From assembly GCA_017392525.1 (NCBI GenBank), contig JAFOVD010000027.1, positions 62,001 to 126,000 of the forward strand: 64,000 nucleotides of DNA, read 5' to 3'. Positions 53,861-63,092 of the stretch are shown piece by piece. Position 1 is the first letter of the stretch. Each line of letters opens with the position of its first letter. Source of the stretch: Lachnospiraceae bacterium. GTDB lineage: Bacteria; Bacillota; Clostridia; Lachnospirales; Lachnospiraceae. The notes beneath the pieces were generated by a model. It was not told where the DNA came from. It was given only the letters and a program-made list of their open reading frames with translations, and did not search any database. The translations under genes were made by a program, and so were the position numbers.

Positions 53861-55091
53861 AATATGCAAGGCTGCATTTGAGGCTAAGTACACCCTTGCG
53901 AAATTAAATGTAGAAACAAAGAATCAGGTTCTTACAGATACAGCACGCCTTCTGGTTGAGAATGCATCAACTATTATAGAGGCGAATAAGGAAGATTTGA
54001 AGAATGCAGATGCAAAACACATGCCTGCAGGACTTCGTGATCGACTTTGTCTTACAGAGGAGAGAATTGAGGGAATCGCTGAGGGACTTCGTCAGGTTGC
54101 ATCCTTAGATGATCCAATTGGTTCAGTTGAAGAAATGAAAAAGCGTCCTAATGGCCTTTTGATTGGTAAAAAAATTGTTCCGGTGGGTGTAATTGGAGTT
54201 ATTTATGAAGCGAGACCAAATGTTACTGCAGACGTATTTGCCTTGTGTTTTAAAACCGGTAATGCGGTGGTTTTAAAAGGCGGTTCGGATGCTATGCATT
54301 CTAATGTGGCAATTGTTGCTGTAATTAAAGAAGCATTGAAATTAAACGGTGTGACAGAGGATGCAGTTGGTTTGATTGAGGATACTAGCCGTGAGACAAC
54401 AACTGAATTCATGAAGATGAATGACTATCTGGATCTCTTAATTCCAAGAGGAGGTGCCGGCCTGATTAAATCTGTTGTGATGAATGCAACAGTTCCTGTT
54501 ATTGAAACCGGTACAGGTAACTGCCATGTTTATGTAGATTCTGATGCTGATTTGGATATGGCAGTTGATATCGTTGAAAACGCTAAGACTCAGCGAATTG
54601 GGGTATGTAATGCCGCGGAATCTCTTCTGGTTCACAGAGATGTTGCGAAAGAGTTCCTTGTGAAACTGGAGGGACGTTTAAAACCTCATCATGTTGAACT
54701 TCGGGCAGATGAAGCTTCTCGAGAAATATTGACGGATGCAGTTTCTGCAACGGAAGAGGATTGGGGCAAAGAATATCTTGATTATATTATGTCGGTTAAG
54801 GTTGTTGATTCGGTAGAAGAGGCAATTTCCCATATAAATCGTTATAATACAGGGCATTCTGAAGTGATTGTAACCAATAACTATCAACATGAGGAACTAT
54901 TTTTAAATGATGTAGATGCAGCTTGTGTTTATGTAAATGCAAGTACCAGATTTACAGATGGTTTTGAGTTTGGATTTGGAGCCGAAATAGGCATCAGCAC
55001 CCAGAAACTTCATGCCAGAGGTCCAATGGGACTTATGGCATTGACAAGTTATAAATATATAATTTATGGAAATGGACAAATTAGAAAGTAG
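53844..55091 (+). CDS. proA: Gamma-glutamyl phosphate reductase
   Basis: Second step of proline synthesis, NADPH-dependent, in the aldehyde-dehydrogenase superfamily. [23 protein letters not shown] and the catalytic-Cys segment [14 protein letters not shown] are present. 415 residues. I take ATG 53844 after GGAGGAT; an ATG at 53799 lies inside the folate gene and is rejected. proA and proB flank two unrelated small genes. Confidence 0.95.
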   Translation: MNNLTKICKAAFEAKYTLAKLNVETKNQVLTDTARLLVENASTIIEANKEDLKNADAKHMPAGLRDRLCLTEERIEGIAEGLRQVASLDDPIGSVEEMKKRPNGLLIGKKIVPVGVIGVIYEARPNVTADVFALCFKTGNAVVLKGGSDAMHSNVAIVAVIKEALKLNGVTEDAVGLIEDTSRETTTEFMKMNDYLDLLIPRGGAGLIKSVVMNATVPVIETGTGNCHVYVDSDADLDMAVDIVENAKTQRIGVCNAAESLLVHRDVAKEFLVKLEGRLKPHHVELRADEASREILTDAVSATEEDWGKEYLDYIMSVKVVDSVEEAISHINRYNTGHSEVIVTNNYQHEELFLNDVDAACVYVNASTRFTDGFEFGFGAEIGISTQKLHARGPMGLMALTSYKYIIYGNGQIRK

Positions 55092-55096
55092 AGTAT

Positions 55097-56536
55097 ATGA
55101 GTAATACAGTTAATACAATTGATGAAGATTTAGTAGCAGAGCAGGAAGCAAAAAGACAGTATGAGTTTATTGAGCTTTGCAAAGAACAGTATAAGAAGGA
55201 AGTGGCTGAAGCGGGAAGAGATTTGAAGTTTCATGTTACCACTTTCGGTTGTCAAATGAACGCCAGAGATTCTGAGAAATTGGCTGGTATTCTGGATGCG
55301 ATTGGATTTGTAGAGGTTGAGGAAGAAAAGGATGCGGATTTTGTAATCTATAATACTTGTACCGTACGTGAAAATGCCAACAACAAGGTATATGGTCGCC
55401 TTGGTTATCTGCAGAATGTGAAGAAGAAAAATCCACATATGAGAATCGCTTTATGTGGATGTATGATGCAGGAACCACAGGTAGTTGAAAAACTGAAGAA
55501 GAGTTATCGATTCGTTGATCTCGTGTTTGGTACACATAATATTTTTAAGTTTGCAGAACTGCTTTATCAGTCGATGACAACTAAGAAGATGGTTGTTGAT
55601 GTATGGGAAGATACTAAGCAGATTGTTGAAAATCTTCCGGTAGAGCGTAAGTATTCTTTTAAATCCGGTGTAAATATTATGTTCGGATGTAACAATTTCT
55701 GCAGTTATTGTATTGTTCCGTATGTGCGAGGCAGAGAGCGAAGCCGTCGCCCGGAAGAAATTATTTCTGAAATAGAACGTCTTGTTGCAGATGGTGTTGT
55801 AGAGGTTATGCTTCTTGGACAGAATGTCAATTCCTATGGAAAGGGCCTCGCAGAAGAAATTACTTTTGCAGAGTTACTAGAAAGAATTGAAAAAATCGAT
55901 GGGCTTGAGAGAATTCGTTTTATGACATCTCATCCAAAGGATTTATCAGATGATTTAATTGCAGTAATGGCAAAATCCAAGAAGATTTGCAAGCATATCC
56001 ATTTGCCATTGCAGTCGGGAAGCTCAGAGATCTTAAAGAAGATGAATCGACATTATACCAAAGAGTCCTATCTGGAACTTGTGCGTAAGATACGTGAGGC
56101 TATTCCGGATGTTGCAATTACTACAGATATTATCGTTGGGTTCCCTGGGGAGACAGAAGAGGATTTCTTAGAGACATTAGATGTTGTAAATACAGTTAAG
56201 TACGACAGTGCATTTACTTTTATTTATAGTAAGCGAACAGGTACACCTGCTGCAAAGATGGATAATCAGGTGCCTGAAGATGTAATTAAGGATCGATTTG
56301 ATCGATTGCTTTTACAGGTGCAGAAGCATGGCAGAGAGCATGCGGAAGCGCTTACAGGAACAGTGCAGAATGTGCTGTTTGAAACTCCTAATGAACAGGA
56401 TGAAACACTGGTGACAGGTCGTTTGGATAATAGTTCTGTTGTGCATGTAAAAGCTGGCAGAGAGTTAATCGGTAAGATTTTACCGGTGCGTCTTGTGGAA
56501 TGTAAGGGCTTTTATTATATGGGAGAATTGGCCTAA
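55097..56536 (+). CDS. miaB: tRNA-2-methylthio-N6-dimethylallyladenosine synthase
   Basis: Radical-SAM methylthiotransferase that modifies A37 of tRNA. The N-terminal UPF0004 domain has TFGCQMNARDSEKL near residue 48, the radical-SAM cysteines are in CNNFCSYC near residue 197, and the C-terminal TRAM domain is at about 415-479. 479 residues. It starts 5 nt after proA and overlaps the next gene by 1 nt (TAATG). Confidence 0.96.
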   Translation: MSNTVNTIDEDLVAEQEAKRQYEFIELCKEQYKKEVAEAGRDLKFHVTTFGCQMNARDSEKLAGILDAIGFVEVEEEKDADFVIYNTCTVRENANNKVYGRLGYLQNVKKKNPHMRIALCGCMMQEPQVVEKLKKSYRFVDLVFGTHNIFKFAELLYQSMTTKKMVVDVWEDTKQIVENLPVERKYSFKSGVNIMFGCNNFCSYCIVPYVRGRERSRRPEEIISEIERLVADGVVEVMLLGQNVNSYGKGLAEEITFAELLERIEKIDGLERIRFMTSHPKDLSDDLIAVMAKSKKICKHIHLPLQSGSSEILKKMNRHYTKESYLELVRKIREAIPDVAITTDIIVGFPGETEEDFLETLDVVNTVKYDSAFTFIYSKRTGTPAAKMDNQVPEDVIKDRFDRLLLQVQKHGREHAEALTGTVQNVLFETPNEQDETLVTGRLDNSSVVHVKAGRELIGKILPVRLVECKGFYYMGELA

Positions 56537-56916
56537 TGAAACGTCTTTTTGGAAGAAAAGATATTATTTTTATTAGTATTTTACTTCTGATTTCCGGATG
56601 TCTGTTTCTTATGAATCGTTTTCTGTTATTAAAGCAGGGAGATAAGATTCAAATTACGGTTGGAGATAAGCTTTATGGAGAGTATTCTCTTGCCAATGAT
56701 CAGGACATCCCGATAGTGATTCATGGTGAAGTAACAGATACGGTTACAATCAAGGATGGGAGCGCATACATGTCAGAGGCTTCCTGTCCGGATCGGCTTT
56801 GTATGAAGATGGGAAAGATTTCGAAGGACCAGGAAACTATTGTCTGCCTTCCGTACAAGATAGTTGTAACGGTGGTTTCCGAGGAAGAAAGCGATTATGA
56901 TTCTATAGCAAATTAG
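56536..56916 (+). CDS. Membrane-anchored NusG domain II protein
   Basis: 126-residue protein with one N-terminal hydrophobic helix (about 10-30) and an extracytoplasmic NusG_II-type beta domain. EASCPDRLCMKMGKIS and IVCLPYKIVV carry three conserved cysteines. Its function is unknown. Start overlaps miaB by 1 nt. In Bacillota this family often sits next to a Gx transporter, as here. Confidence 0.85.
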   Translation: MKRLFGRKDIIFISILLLISGCLFLMNRFLLLKQGDKIQITVGDKLYGEYSLANDQDIPIVIHGEVTDTVTIKDGSAYMSEASCPDRLCMKMGKISKDQETIVCLPYKIVVTVVSEEESDYDSIAN

Positions 56917-56924
56917 GAGGTAGT

Positions 56925-57434
56925 ATGGCAAAGAAAGTTTCATTTATGGGGATTTTTTTGGCGTTTGCTCTTATACTTAGTTATATTGAGTCTTTGATTC
57001 CGTTTTTTTATGGAGTGCCGGGAATGAAATTAGGGCTCACAAATTTGCTGATTGTATTATTGTTATATTTAAGCGACTGGAAATGTGCACTTTCCATAAA
57101 TGTTCTTCGTATTGTTCTTGTGGGCTTTCTATTTGGAAATGCATTTTCAATACTTTACAGCCTTTCCGGAGGACTATTGAGTTTTGCCGGAATGTGTCTT
57201 GTAAAGAAATTTTTCTCACTTCGTATGACGTCAGTTAGCGTTGTAGGAGGAATTACTCATAACTTGGGACAGATTATGGTGGCTTGTCTGGTGGTTTCTA
57301 ATTATCAGCTGATTTTATATTTCCCGGTTCTGTTCCTGGGTGGTTTAGTAACAGGGCTTTGTATTGGTATCATTTCCAATATACTGTATCCTTATGTTCA
57401 TCATATTATTTTAAGTGAAGGGGAGAAATCTTAG
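56925..57434 (+). CDS. Gx transporter family protein (heptaprenyl diphosphate synthase component I-like)
   Basis: 169-residue integral membrane protein with about five hydrophobic segments, related to Hpre_diP_synt_I/Gx transporters. GVPGMKLGLTNLLIVLLLY is the family motif; ITHNLGQIMVA is a second conserved piece. Older annotations call it a subunit of heptaprenyl diphosphate synthase, but no prenyl synthase gene is present, so an ECF-like transport role is at least as likely. AGGAGG precedes it; ruvA starts directly at its stop. Confidence 0.8.
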   Translation: MAKKVSFMGIFLAFALILSYIESLIPFFYGVPGMKLGLTNLLIVLLLYLSDWKCALSINVLRIVLVGFLFGNAFSILYSLSGGLLSFAGMCLVKKFFSLRMTSVSVVGGITHNLGQIMVACLVVSNYQLILYFPVLFLGGLVTGLCIGIISNILYPYVHHIILSEGEKS

Positions 57435-58037
57435 ATGTTTGCATATATTAAGGGTGTCGTAGAAGAAATGACAGCGGACACCATTGTTTTGGACCATGAT
57501 GGAATTGGTTATCTGATTTACGTGCCGTCTACGGTTCTTTCTCAATTACCGGGGAAAGGTGTGGAGGTTAAGATTCACACCTATTTTCAGGTGAAAGAGG
57601 ATGGATTTTCACTGTACGGCTTTCTCTCAAAAGAAGACTTGGATTTGTTTAAGCTATTAATTTCGGTTAATGGAATTGGACCTAAGGCCGGATTATCTAT
57701 ACTTAGTGTATTGACAGCAGAGGATCTTCGTTTTGCGATTGCATCAGAAGATGACAAAGCGATTGCCAAGGCCCCGGGTGTTGGTAAAAAGACAGCTCAG
57801 CGTGTGATTATTGATTTGAGAGATAAGATTGATTTTGTCGGTGCAGTAGAGTCTAAGCTTGATGCTGGACAAAATCAAGCCTCTTCAGGTGCGAGAAATG
57901 ATGCAATTCTTGCGCTTAGTTCACTTGGATACAGCCAGACGGAGAGTTATAAGGCTGTATGTGAAGTGGAAAATGCAGATGAATTGGATGTGGAATCAAT
58001 TATTAAAGAGGCATTAAAGAAATTGACATTTATGTAA
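57435..58037 (+). CDS. ruvA: Holliday junction DNA helicase RuvA
   Basis: Tetrameric Holliday-junction-binding protein. Domain I begins MFAYIKGVVEEM, helix-hairpin-helix motifs appear in ISVNGIGPKAGLSIL and KAPGVGKKTAQRVIID, and the flexible domain III is at about 150-200. 200 residues. The start directly follows the Gx transporter stop, with GGGGAG upstream. ruvB follows after 15 nt. Confidence 0.96.
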   Translation: MFAYIKGVVEEMTADTIVLDHDGIGYLIYVPSTVLSQLPGKGVEVKIHTYFQVKEDGFSLYGFLSKEDLDLFKLLISVNGIGPKAGLSILSVLTAEDLRFAIASEDDKAIAKAPGVGKKTAQRVIIDLRDKIDFVGAVESKLDAGQNQASSGARNDAILALSSLGYSQTESYKAVCEVENADELDVESIIKEALKKLTFM

Positions 58038-58052
58038 GGAAAACAGGAGTAT

Positions 58053-59051
58053 ATGGAAAAGAGAGTTATTTCTACACAAATTCAAAAGGAAGATGTGAAA
58101 ATAGAATCGACGCTTCGCCCGCAGCGCCTTACAGAGTACATTGGTCAGGAAAAGGCCAAGGAGATAATGGAAATCTATATTAAGGCTGCAAAGGAACGAC
58201 AGGAACCCCTTGATCATACCTTGTTTTATGGACCGCCGGGATTGGGTAAGACAACTCTTGCCGGTATTATTGCCAATGAGATGGGGGTAAATATTAAAAT
58301 AACATCCGGTCCGGCTATTGCGAAGCCTGGAGAAATGGCTGCGATTTTAAGTAATTTGGCTGAGGGAGATTTGTTATTTGTCGATGAGATTCATAGATTG
58401 AATCGTCAGGTGGAAGAAGTGTTGTATCCGGCAATGGAGGATTATGCTATAGATATTATGATTGGTAAGGGCTCATCTGCCAGATCTATACGTTTAGATC
58501 TTCCGAAATTTACATTGGTTGGCGCAACCACAAGAGCAGGTTTGTTGTCTGCACCTTTAAGGGATCGATTTGGAATTATACATCATCTTGAGTTCTATAC
58601 TCCAGAGGAATTGAAGCATATTATTCAACAGTCCTGTAAAAAGCTTGGAGTAAAGATTGATGAAGATGGCGCATTTGAACTCGCCAGAAGATCAAGAGGT
58701 ACACCGCGTTTAGCAAATCGTCTGTTAAAGCGTATCAGAGATTACGCTCAGGTTCGATATGATGGCGTGATTACAAAGGAAATTGCGTCGGAAGGGTTGG
58801 ATTTGCTGGATGTAGACAAGCTTGGGCTTGATATTAATGATAGAAATATAATTCTTACAATTATTGAAAAGTTTCAGGGTGGACCCGTTGGATTAGATAC
58901 TCTGGCTGCAGCCATCGGTGAGGATGCAGGAACAATCGAAGAGGTATATGAACCTTATCTGGTAAAAAATGGTTTAATCAATCGTACCCCAAAGGGGCGA
59001 GTGGCTACAGATCTTGCATATAAACATTTTGGTATACCAAAAAATTCTTAA
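58053..59051 (+). CDS. ruvB: Holliday junction branch migration ATPase RuvB
   Basis: AAA+ motor that drives branch migration with RuvA. Walker [11 protein letters not shown], Walker B VDEIHRL, sensor 1 VGATTRAG, and the RuvB C-terminal winged helix ([15 protein letters not shown]) are all seen. 332 residues. ruvC is not in this window. Downstream, zapA has its own promoter. Confidence 0.97.
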   Translation: MEKRVISTQIQKEDVKIESTLRPQRLTEYIGQEKAKEIMEIYIKAAKERQEPLDHTLFYGPPGLGKTTLAGIIANEMGVNIKITSGPAIAKPGEMAAILSNLAEGDLLFVDEIHRLNRQVEEVLYPAMEDYAIDIMIGKGSSARSIRLDLPKFTLVGATTRAGLLSAPLRDRFGIIHHLEFYTPEELKHIIQQSCKKLGVKIDEDGAFELARRSRGTPRLANRLLKRIRDYAQVRYDGVITKEIASEGLDLLDVDKLGLDINDRNIILTIIEKFQGGPVGLDTLAAAIGEDAGTIEEVYEPYLVKNGLINRTPKGRVATDLAYKHFGIPKNS

Positions 59052-59057
59052 TGCAGG

Positions 59058-59086
59058 TTGTTTTTGATATTATCTCTCGATATAAT
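59058..59086 (+). promoter_or_regulatory. Promoter of zapA
   Basis: TTGTTT (59058-59063), 17-nt spacer and perfect TATAAT (59081-59086). The start would be about 25 nt before zapA. Confidence 0.7.
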
Positions 59087-59115
59087 ATTATTATATTGGG
59101 CAGGAGGAGACGTAG

Positions 59116-59544
59116 ATGTCAGCAAAAAAGAGCGCCGAAGTTATTATTGACGGAAAAGTATATACATTGAGTGGCTATGAAGAGGAAGAGTATCTTCAGA
59201 AGGTAGCAACTTATATTAATGGAAAAATAAATGAGTTTCACAGTGTGGAATCTTTTAAGAGACTTCCGCAGGATACGAAGTCAACTTTGATTGAATTGAA
59301 TATTGCTGATGACTACTTTAAGGCCAAGGAGCAGATTGAGAAGCAGGAGCTTGAACTTGATCAGAAGGAAAAAGAGATATATGAATTAAAACATGATCTC
59401 ATTTCTAATCAGATTAAATGTGAAAATCTGGAAGAGAAGATTCAGGGCTTAGAGGCAGATAAGAGAGAGTTGTTATTGAATAAATCAAAACTTGAAGCTT
59501 CTCTGGAGGATGCATTACTTGGATCCTTGCCGGGAGATAAATAG
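59116..59544 (+). CDS. zapA: Cell division protein ZapA
   Basis: Stabiliser of FtsZ rings. The N-terminal globular domain has VIIDGKVYTLSGYEEEEYLQ, and the second half is a long predicted coiled coil rich in Glu/Lys/Leu (about 75-130). 142 residues, longer than the roughly 90 of Bacillus ZapA because of the longer coil. AGGAGGAG lies upstream. It is a one-gene unit between its promoter and terminator. Confidence 0.88.
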   Translation: MSAKKSAEVIIDGKVYTLSGYEEEEYLQKVATYINGKINEFHSVESFKRLPQDTKSTLIELNIADDYFKAKEQIEKQELELDQKEKEIYELKHDLISNQIKCENLEEKIQGLEADKRELLLNKSKLEASLEDALLGSLPGDK

Positions 59545-59553
59545 TAATTTCTG

Positions 59554-59582
59554 GGGGCAGTGTGAAAACTGTCCCGTTTTTT
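59554..59582 (+). terminator. Intrinsic terminator after zapA
   Basis: GGGGCAGT pairs with ACTGTCCC (8 bp, one G-U wobble) around a 6-nt loop, followed by six T residues. Confidence 0.82.
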
Positions 59583-59607
59583 ATGTGAAAGAAATGGGTT
59601 TTAGTAG

Positions 59608-61746
59608 ATGATAAAAAGTGAAATCTTAGCCCCTGCGGGGAATTTGGAAATATTAAAACAGGTTGTTAATGCTGGTGCAGATGCTGTTTATTTTGGCGGT
59701 GATTTATTTGGCGCCAGAGCATATGCAAAGAATTTTTCTCTGGAGGATGCGAAAGAGGGGATTCGTTATGCTCATGCACATGGGGCACAGGCATATCTTA
59801 CGGTGAATACACTTCTGAAGAATAAAGAAATTGAAGCAAATCTTTTTGAGTACTTAAAATCATATTATGAGAGTGGACTGGATGCATTTATTGTACAGGA
59901 CATGGCTGTTTTTCAGATGATTCGTTCTTATTTCCCGGAAATTGATATTCATGCAAGTACGCAGATGACTATTGCGTCATCTCTTGGGGCACGGTATCTG
60001 GAAGAATTAGGTGCTTCCCGTGTCGTCACTTCCAGAGAGATGTCTCTCGAGGAGATTAAGAGAATCAAAGACACAACAAATATGGAAATAGAGACGTTTG
60101 TTCATGGTGCACTTTGTGTATGCTATTCAGGAGATTGCCTTATGAGTTCTCTTCTGGGAGGAAGATCTGGAAATAGAGGACGTTGTGCTCAGCCATGTCG
60201 ATTGCCATATGATGTCTATGATGAAGAAAAACAGGTACATACGGGCGGTAAATATGTGCTCAGTCCTAAGGATTCCTGTGGCATTATGGATCTGAAAGAA
60301 ATGTTGGATGCCGGAGTTTATTCTTTTAAAATAGAAGGTCGTATGAAGAGTTCTAATTATGCGGCAAATGTGACTTCGATTTACCGAAAAGTTATGGATC
60401 AGATTTTGTTGGGACGAGATCCTAAAAAACTTGGACGAGACTTCTATCAGGAATTATTGGATTTGGGTAACCGCAATGGATTTACCGATTTATATTTCCA
60501 TCAGCAGAATGGAAAAGAGTTAATAAGTTTGACATCTCCATCTCATGAGAATAAAGGGGTGGATTTGCCGGAATTTGAAGAGAATAAGACAGTTGTATCG
60601 GCAGAATTTCGAGCACATATCGGGGAACCGATGAGCTTATATCTGAAGACGCGTGAAGGCGATGTATCCTATGCAGAAGGCCCTATTGTTGAACCGGCTT
60701 CTAAAAATCCGGCAGAAGCGGAGGATGTAAAAAAACGTCTAAAGAAGACAGGTGGTACATCTTATTTGATAGAAGACGTTGAGATGGATATGCAGGGGGA
60801 TGTGTTCCTTCCGGTTAAGGCGTTAAATCAATTAAGACGAGATGCTATAGAACAGATGACGGACGTCCTTGGAAATGGTACGGAAGAACGTGTTTCTACA
60901 AGAGAATTTAAAAAGAGAGAGCATTTGAAAAATGGAAATACAGATAATCCGCTGCATATGGTTTCTGTAAGTACAATAGAACAGCTGGATTTGGTGGCAG
61001 AGTATGACTGGGTTGACACAGTGATGGTTCGTCATCAGTTATTTCTAACTAATCCTGATAGGGTGCGTTCTTTCGCAAAACATCAGGACTGTATTCTGAT
61101 GCTTCCTGAGGTTTTTCGTCTTAAGGCGGAGAAGAGCTTTGAGCGGGTTTTTGAAGAATCAGACAAGGATTTGTTTGCAATGTTTCAGGCCAGCAGTTAT
61201 GATGGGTTGCGTTATTTAGAGGAAAAGGGTATTTCAAAAGATCGAGTGGTACTGGATCATAGAATTTATTCCTTTTCCAATTATTCGCTGGACGCTTTTC
61301 GCCAGCAGGGTTACTCTCATTTTACAGCTCCGTATGAGTTGAATTATCAGGAGTTGAAGCATAGAGAAAACTGGGATTCTGCAATGATTGTATATGGATA
61401 TATTCCTCTTATGATTATGGCAAATTGTACTCATAAGAATTTTGAGGGTTGTGATAAACGTGAAAGAAAGCTTTCGTTGGAGGATCGTTACCATAAGAGA
61501 TTTGCTGTTCGAAATGACTGCAGTATCTGCATGAATACGGTATATAATACACTGCCTTATGAAGTGATTAGTAGACGGGAAGTGCAGGATTTAGGTTTTG
61601 GTAGCTATCGTATAGACTTTACTATTGAATCTTCAAAAGAGATGAGAGAGGTGTTGTCATTATATGAAAAATCGTTTATTTTCAATGAGAAAGTTTCATT
61701 TTCATTTGAAACTACGAGAGGACATTTTAAACGAGGGGTAGAATAG
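59608..61746 (+). CDS. Peptidase U32 family protein with C-terminal DUF3656-like region
   Basis: The N-terminal half is U32: ILAPAGNLEILKQVVNAGAD, VYFGGDLFGARAYAKN, and GRCAQPCRLPYD; FVHGALCVCYSGDC and FKIEGRMKSSNYA are diagnostic. The family includes collagenase-like proteins and tRNA hydroxylation proteins (TrhP/RlhA), so RNA hydroxylation is a likely role. The region after about residue 380 resembles DUF3656. 712 residues. Its own cysteines in GALCVCYSGDCLMSS and CAQPC could hold a cluster. ftsW-like gene follows after 2 nt. Confidence 0.87.
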   Translation: MIKSEILAPAGNLEILKQVVNAGADAVYFGGDLFGARAYAKNFSLEDAKEGIRYAHAHGAQAYLTVNTLLKNKEIEANLFEYLKSYYESGLDAFIVQDMAVFQMIRSYFPEIDIHASTQMTIASSLGARYLEELGASRVVTSREMSLEEIKRIKDTTNMEIETFVHGALCVCYSGDCLMSSLLGGRSGNRGRCAQPCRLPYDVYDEEKQVHTGGKYVLSPKDSCGIMDLKEMLDAGVYSFKIEGRMKSSNYAANVTSIYRKVMDQILLGRDPKKLGRDFYQELLDLGNRNGFTDLYFHQQNGKELISLTSPSHENKGVDLPEFEENKTVVSAEFRAHIGEPMSLYLKTREGDVSYAEGPIVEPASKNPAEAEDVKKRLKKTGGTSYLIEDVEMDMQGDVFLPVKALNQLRRDAIEQMTDVLGNGTEERVSTREFKKREHLKNGNTDNPLHMVSVSTIEQLDLVAEYDWVDTVMVRHQLFLTNPDRVRSFAKHQDCILMLPEVFRLKAEKSFERVFEESDKDLFAMFQASSYDGLRYLEEKGISKDRVVLDHRIYSFSNYSLDAFRQQGYSHFTAPYELNYQELKHRENWDSAMIVYGYIPLMIMANCTHKNFEGCDKRERKLSLEDRYHKRFAVRNDCSICMNTVYNTLPYEVISRREVQDLGFGSYRIDFTIESSKEMREVLSLYEKSFIFNEKVSFSFETTRGHFKRGVE

Positions 61747-61748
61747 CA

Positions 61749-63092
61749 ATGATTCAAATACTAGTTAATGTTTCCAGATTTACATTGATTTTGTTTTTTG
61801 CCATATATACATTTGACTGTTTTGCGGCATTTCGAAATCGTATTTCAGAGGAAAGGCAGGAGTATCTATATCATAAGCAGACAATACTTATGTATCTGTT
61901 TCTGATTAATGCCAATGCGGTACTTTTGTTTTGTTCACAGGACACGCGTGTAATAGCGCTTCTGGCTTGTGAAATAATTTATTTTATAGTGACGATGATA
62001 GTGTTTAAAAACTTTTATCCGAACTCATCTAAGTCGCTGGTAAATAATATGTGCATGCTACTTTCCATCAGTTTTGTAATTCTTACAAGATTGGATATGG
62101 ATAAGGCAATACGACAGTTTGTGCTTGCAGTGGCTGCACTGGTCATAAGTTGTCTTATCCCTCTTTTTATTCAGAAAGTAAAGTTTTGGGATAAACTGAA
62201 ATATTTTTACGCTGTAGTGGGTATTCTTGGCCTGGCAGTTGTTTGCGTTGCCGGATCTACCAGTTACGGAGCAAAATTAAATATAAGTATTGGTTCTTTT
62301 TCTCTGCAGCCATCAGAGTTTATAAAGATACTTTTTGTATTTTATATTGCATCTATGCTTTTTGAGGCGACAGATCAAAAGACATTACTTATAACCAGTG
62401 GAGTGGCTTTGTTACATGTTCTGATTTTGGTTGCATCACGCGATTTGGGATCAGCCGGTATTTTCTTTATTACATATTTATGCATGATTTATGTTGCTAC
62501 AAGGAGATTCTTGTATTTACTGGGCGGGATTGCCTGCATGTTTCTGGGGCTGGTTTCGGCATATTTTGTAATGTCTCATGTACATACACGAGTTATAGCA
62601 TGGCTTAATCCTCTTGCATATGCAGATAATGAAGGCTACCAGGTGACACAGTCCCTGTTTGCCATTGGTACTGGTGGCTGGTTTGGATCCGGATTGTATC
62701 AGGGAATGCCAACGAAGATACCTGTTGTAACTAAGGATTTTGTATTTTCAGCAATTTCTGAGGAATTGGGTGGAGTGTTTGCGCTTTGCTTGATTTTAGT
62801 TTGCATCAGCTGCTTTTTGATGTTTTTGAATATTGCAATGCAAATTCGGGATCCATTCTATAAGCTTATTGCGTTGGGACTTGGAGTTGTATATGGAATA
62901 CAGGTTTTCCTCACCCTTGGTGGTGTGACAAAATTTATTCCATCCACAGGTGTTACTCTGCCCCTGGTGAGTTATGGTGGTAGTTCGTTAATCAGTACAA
63001 TGATTCTGTTTGCAATAATTCAGGGACTTTACGTTAGAAAATCAGAAGAGGTTACTAAGAATGAGACGAAAAAACGAAGAAGAGTACGATGA
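61749..63092 (+). CDS. SEDS-family glycosyltransferase (FtsW/RodA/SpoVE)
   Basis: Polytopic peptidoglycan polymerase that works with a class B penicillin-binding protein. About ten hydrophobic segments; QPSEFIKILFVFYIA, ASRDLGSAG and TGVTLPLVSYGGSSLIS are SEDS signatures, the first containing the functional Glu region. 447 residues. It overlaps the following PBP gene by 32 nt in another frame, so the partner pair is translationally coupled. Whether it serves division, elongation or sporulation cannot be decided from sequence. Confidence 0.9.
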   Translation: MIQILVNVSRFTLILFFAIYTFDCFAAFRNRISEERQEYLYHKQTILMYLFLINANAVLLFCSQDTRVIALLACEIIYFIVTMIVFKNFYPNSSKSLVNNMCMLLSISFVILTRLDMDKAIRQFVLAVAALVISCLIPLFIQKVKFWDKLKYFYAVVGILGLAVVCVAGSTSYGAKLNISIGSFSLQPSEFIKILFVFYIASMLFEATDQKTLLITSGVALLHVLILVASRDLGSAGIFFITYLCMIYVATRRFLYLLGGIACMFLGLVSAYFVMSHVHTRVIAWLNPLAYADNEGYQVTQSLFAIGTGGWFGSGLYQGMPTKIPVVTKDFVFSAISEELGGVFALCLILVCISCFLMFLNIAMQIRDPFYKLIALGLGVVYGIQVFLTLGGVTKFIPSTGVTLPLVSYGGSSLISTMILFAIIQGLYVRKSEEVTKNETKKRRRVR

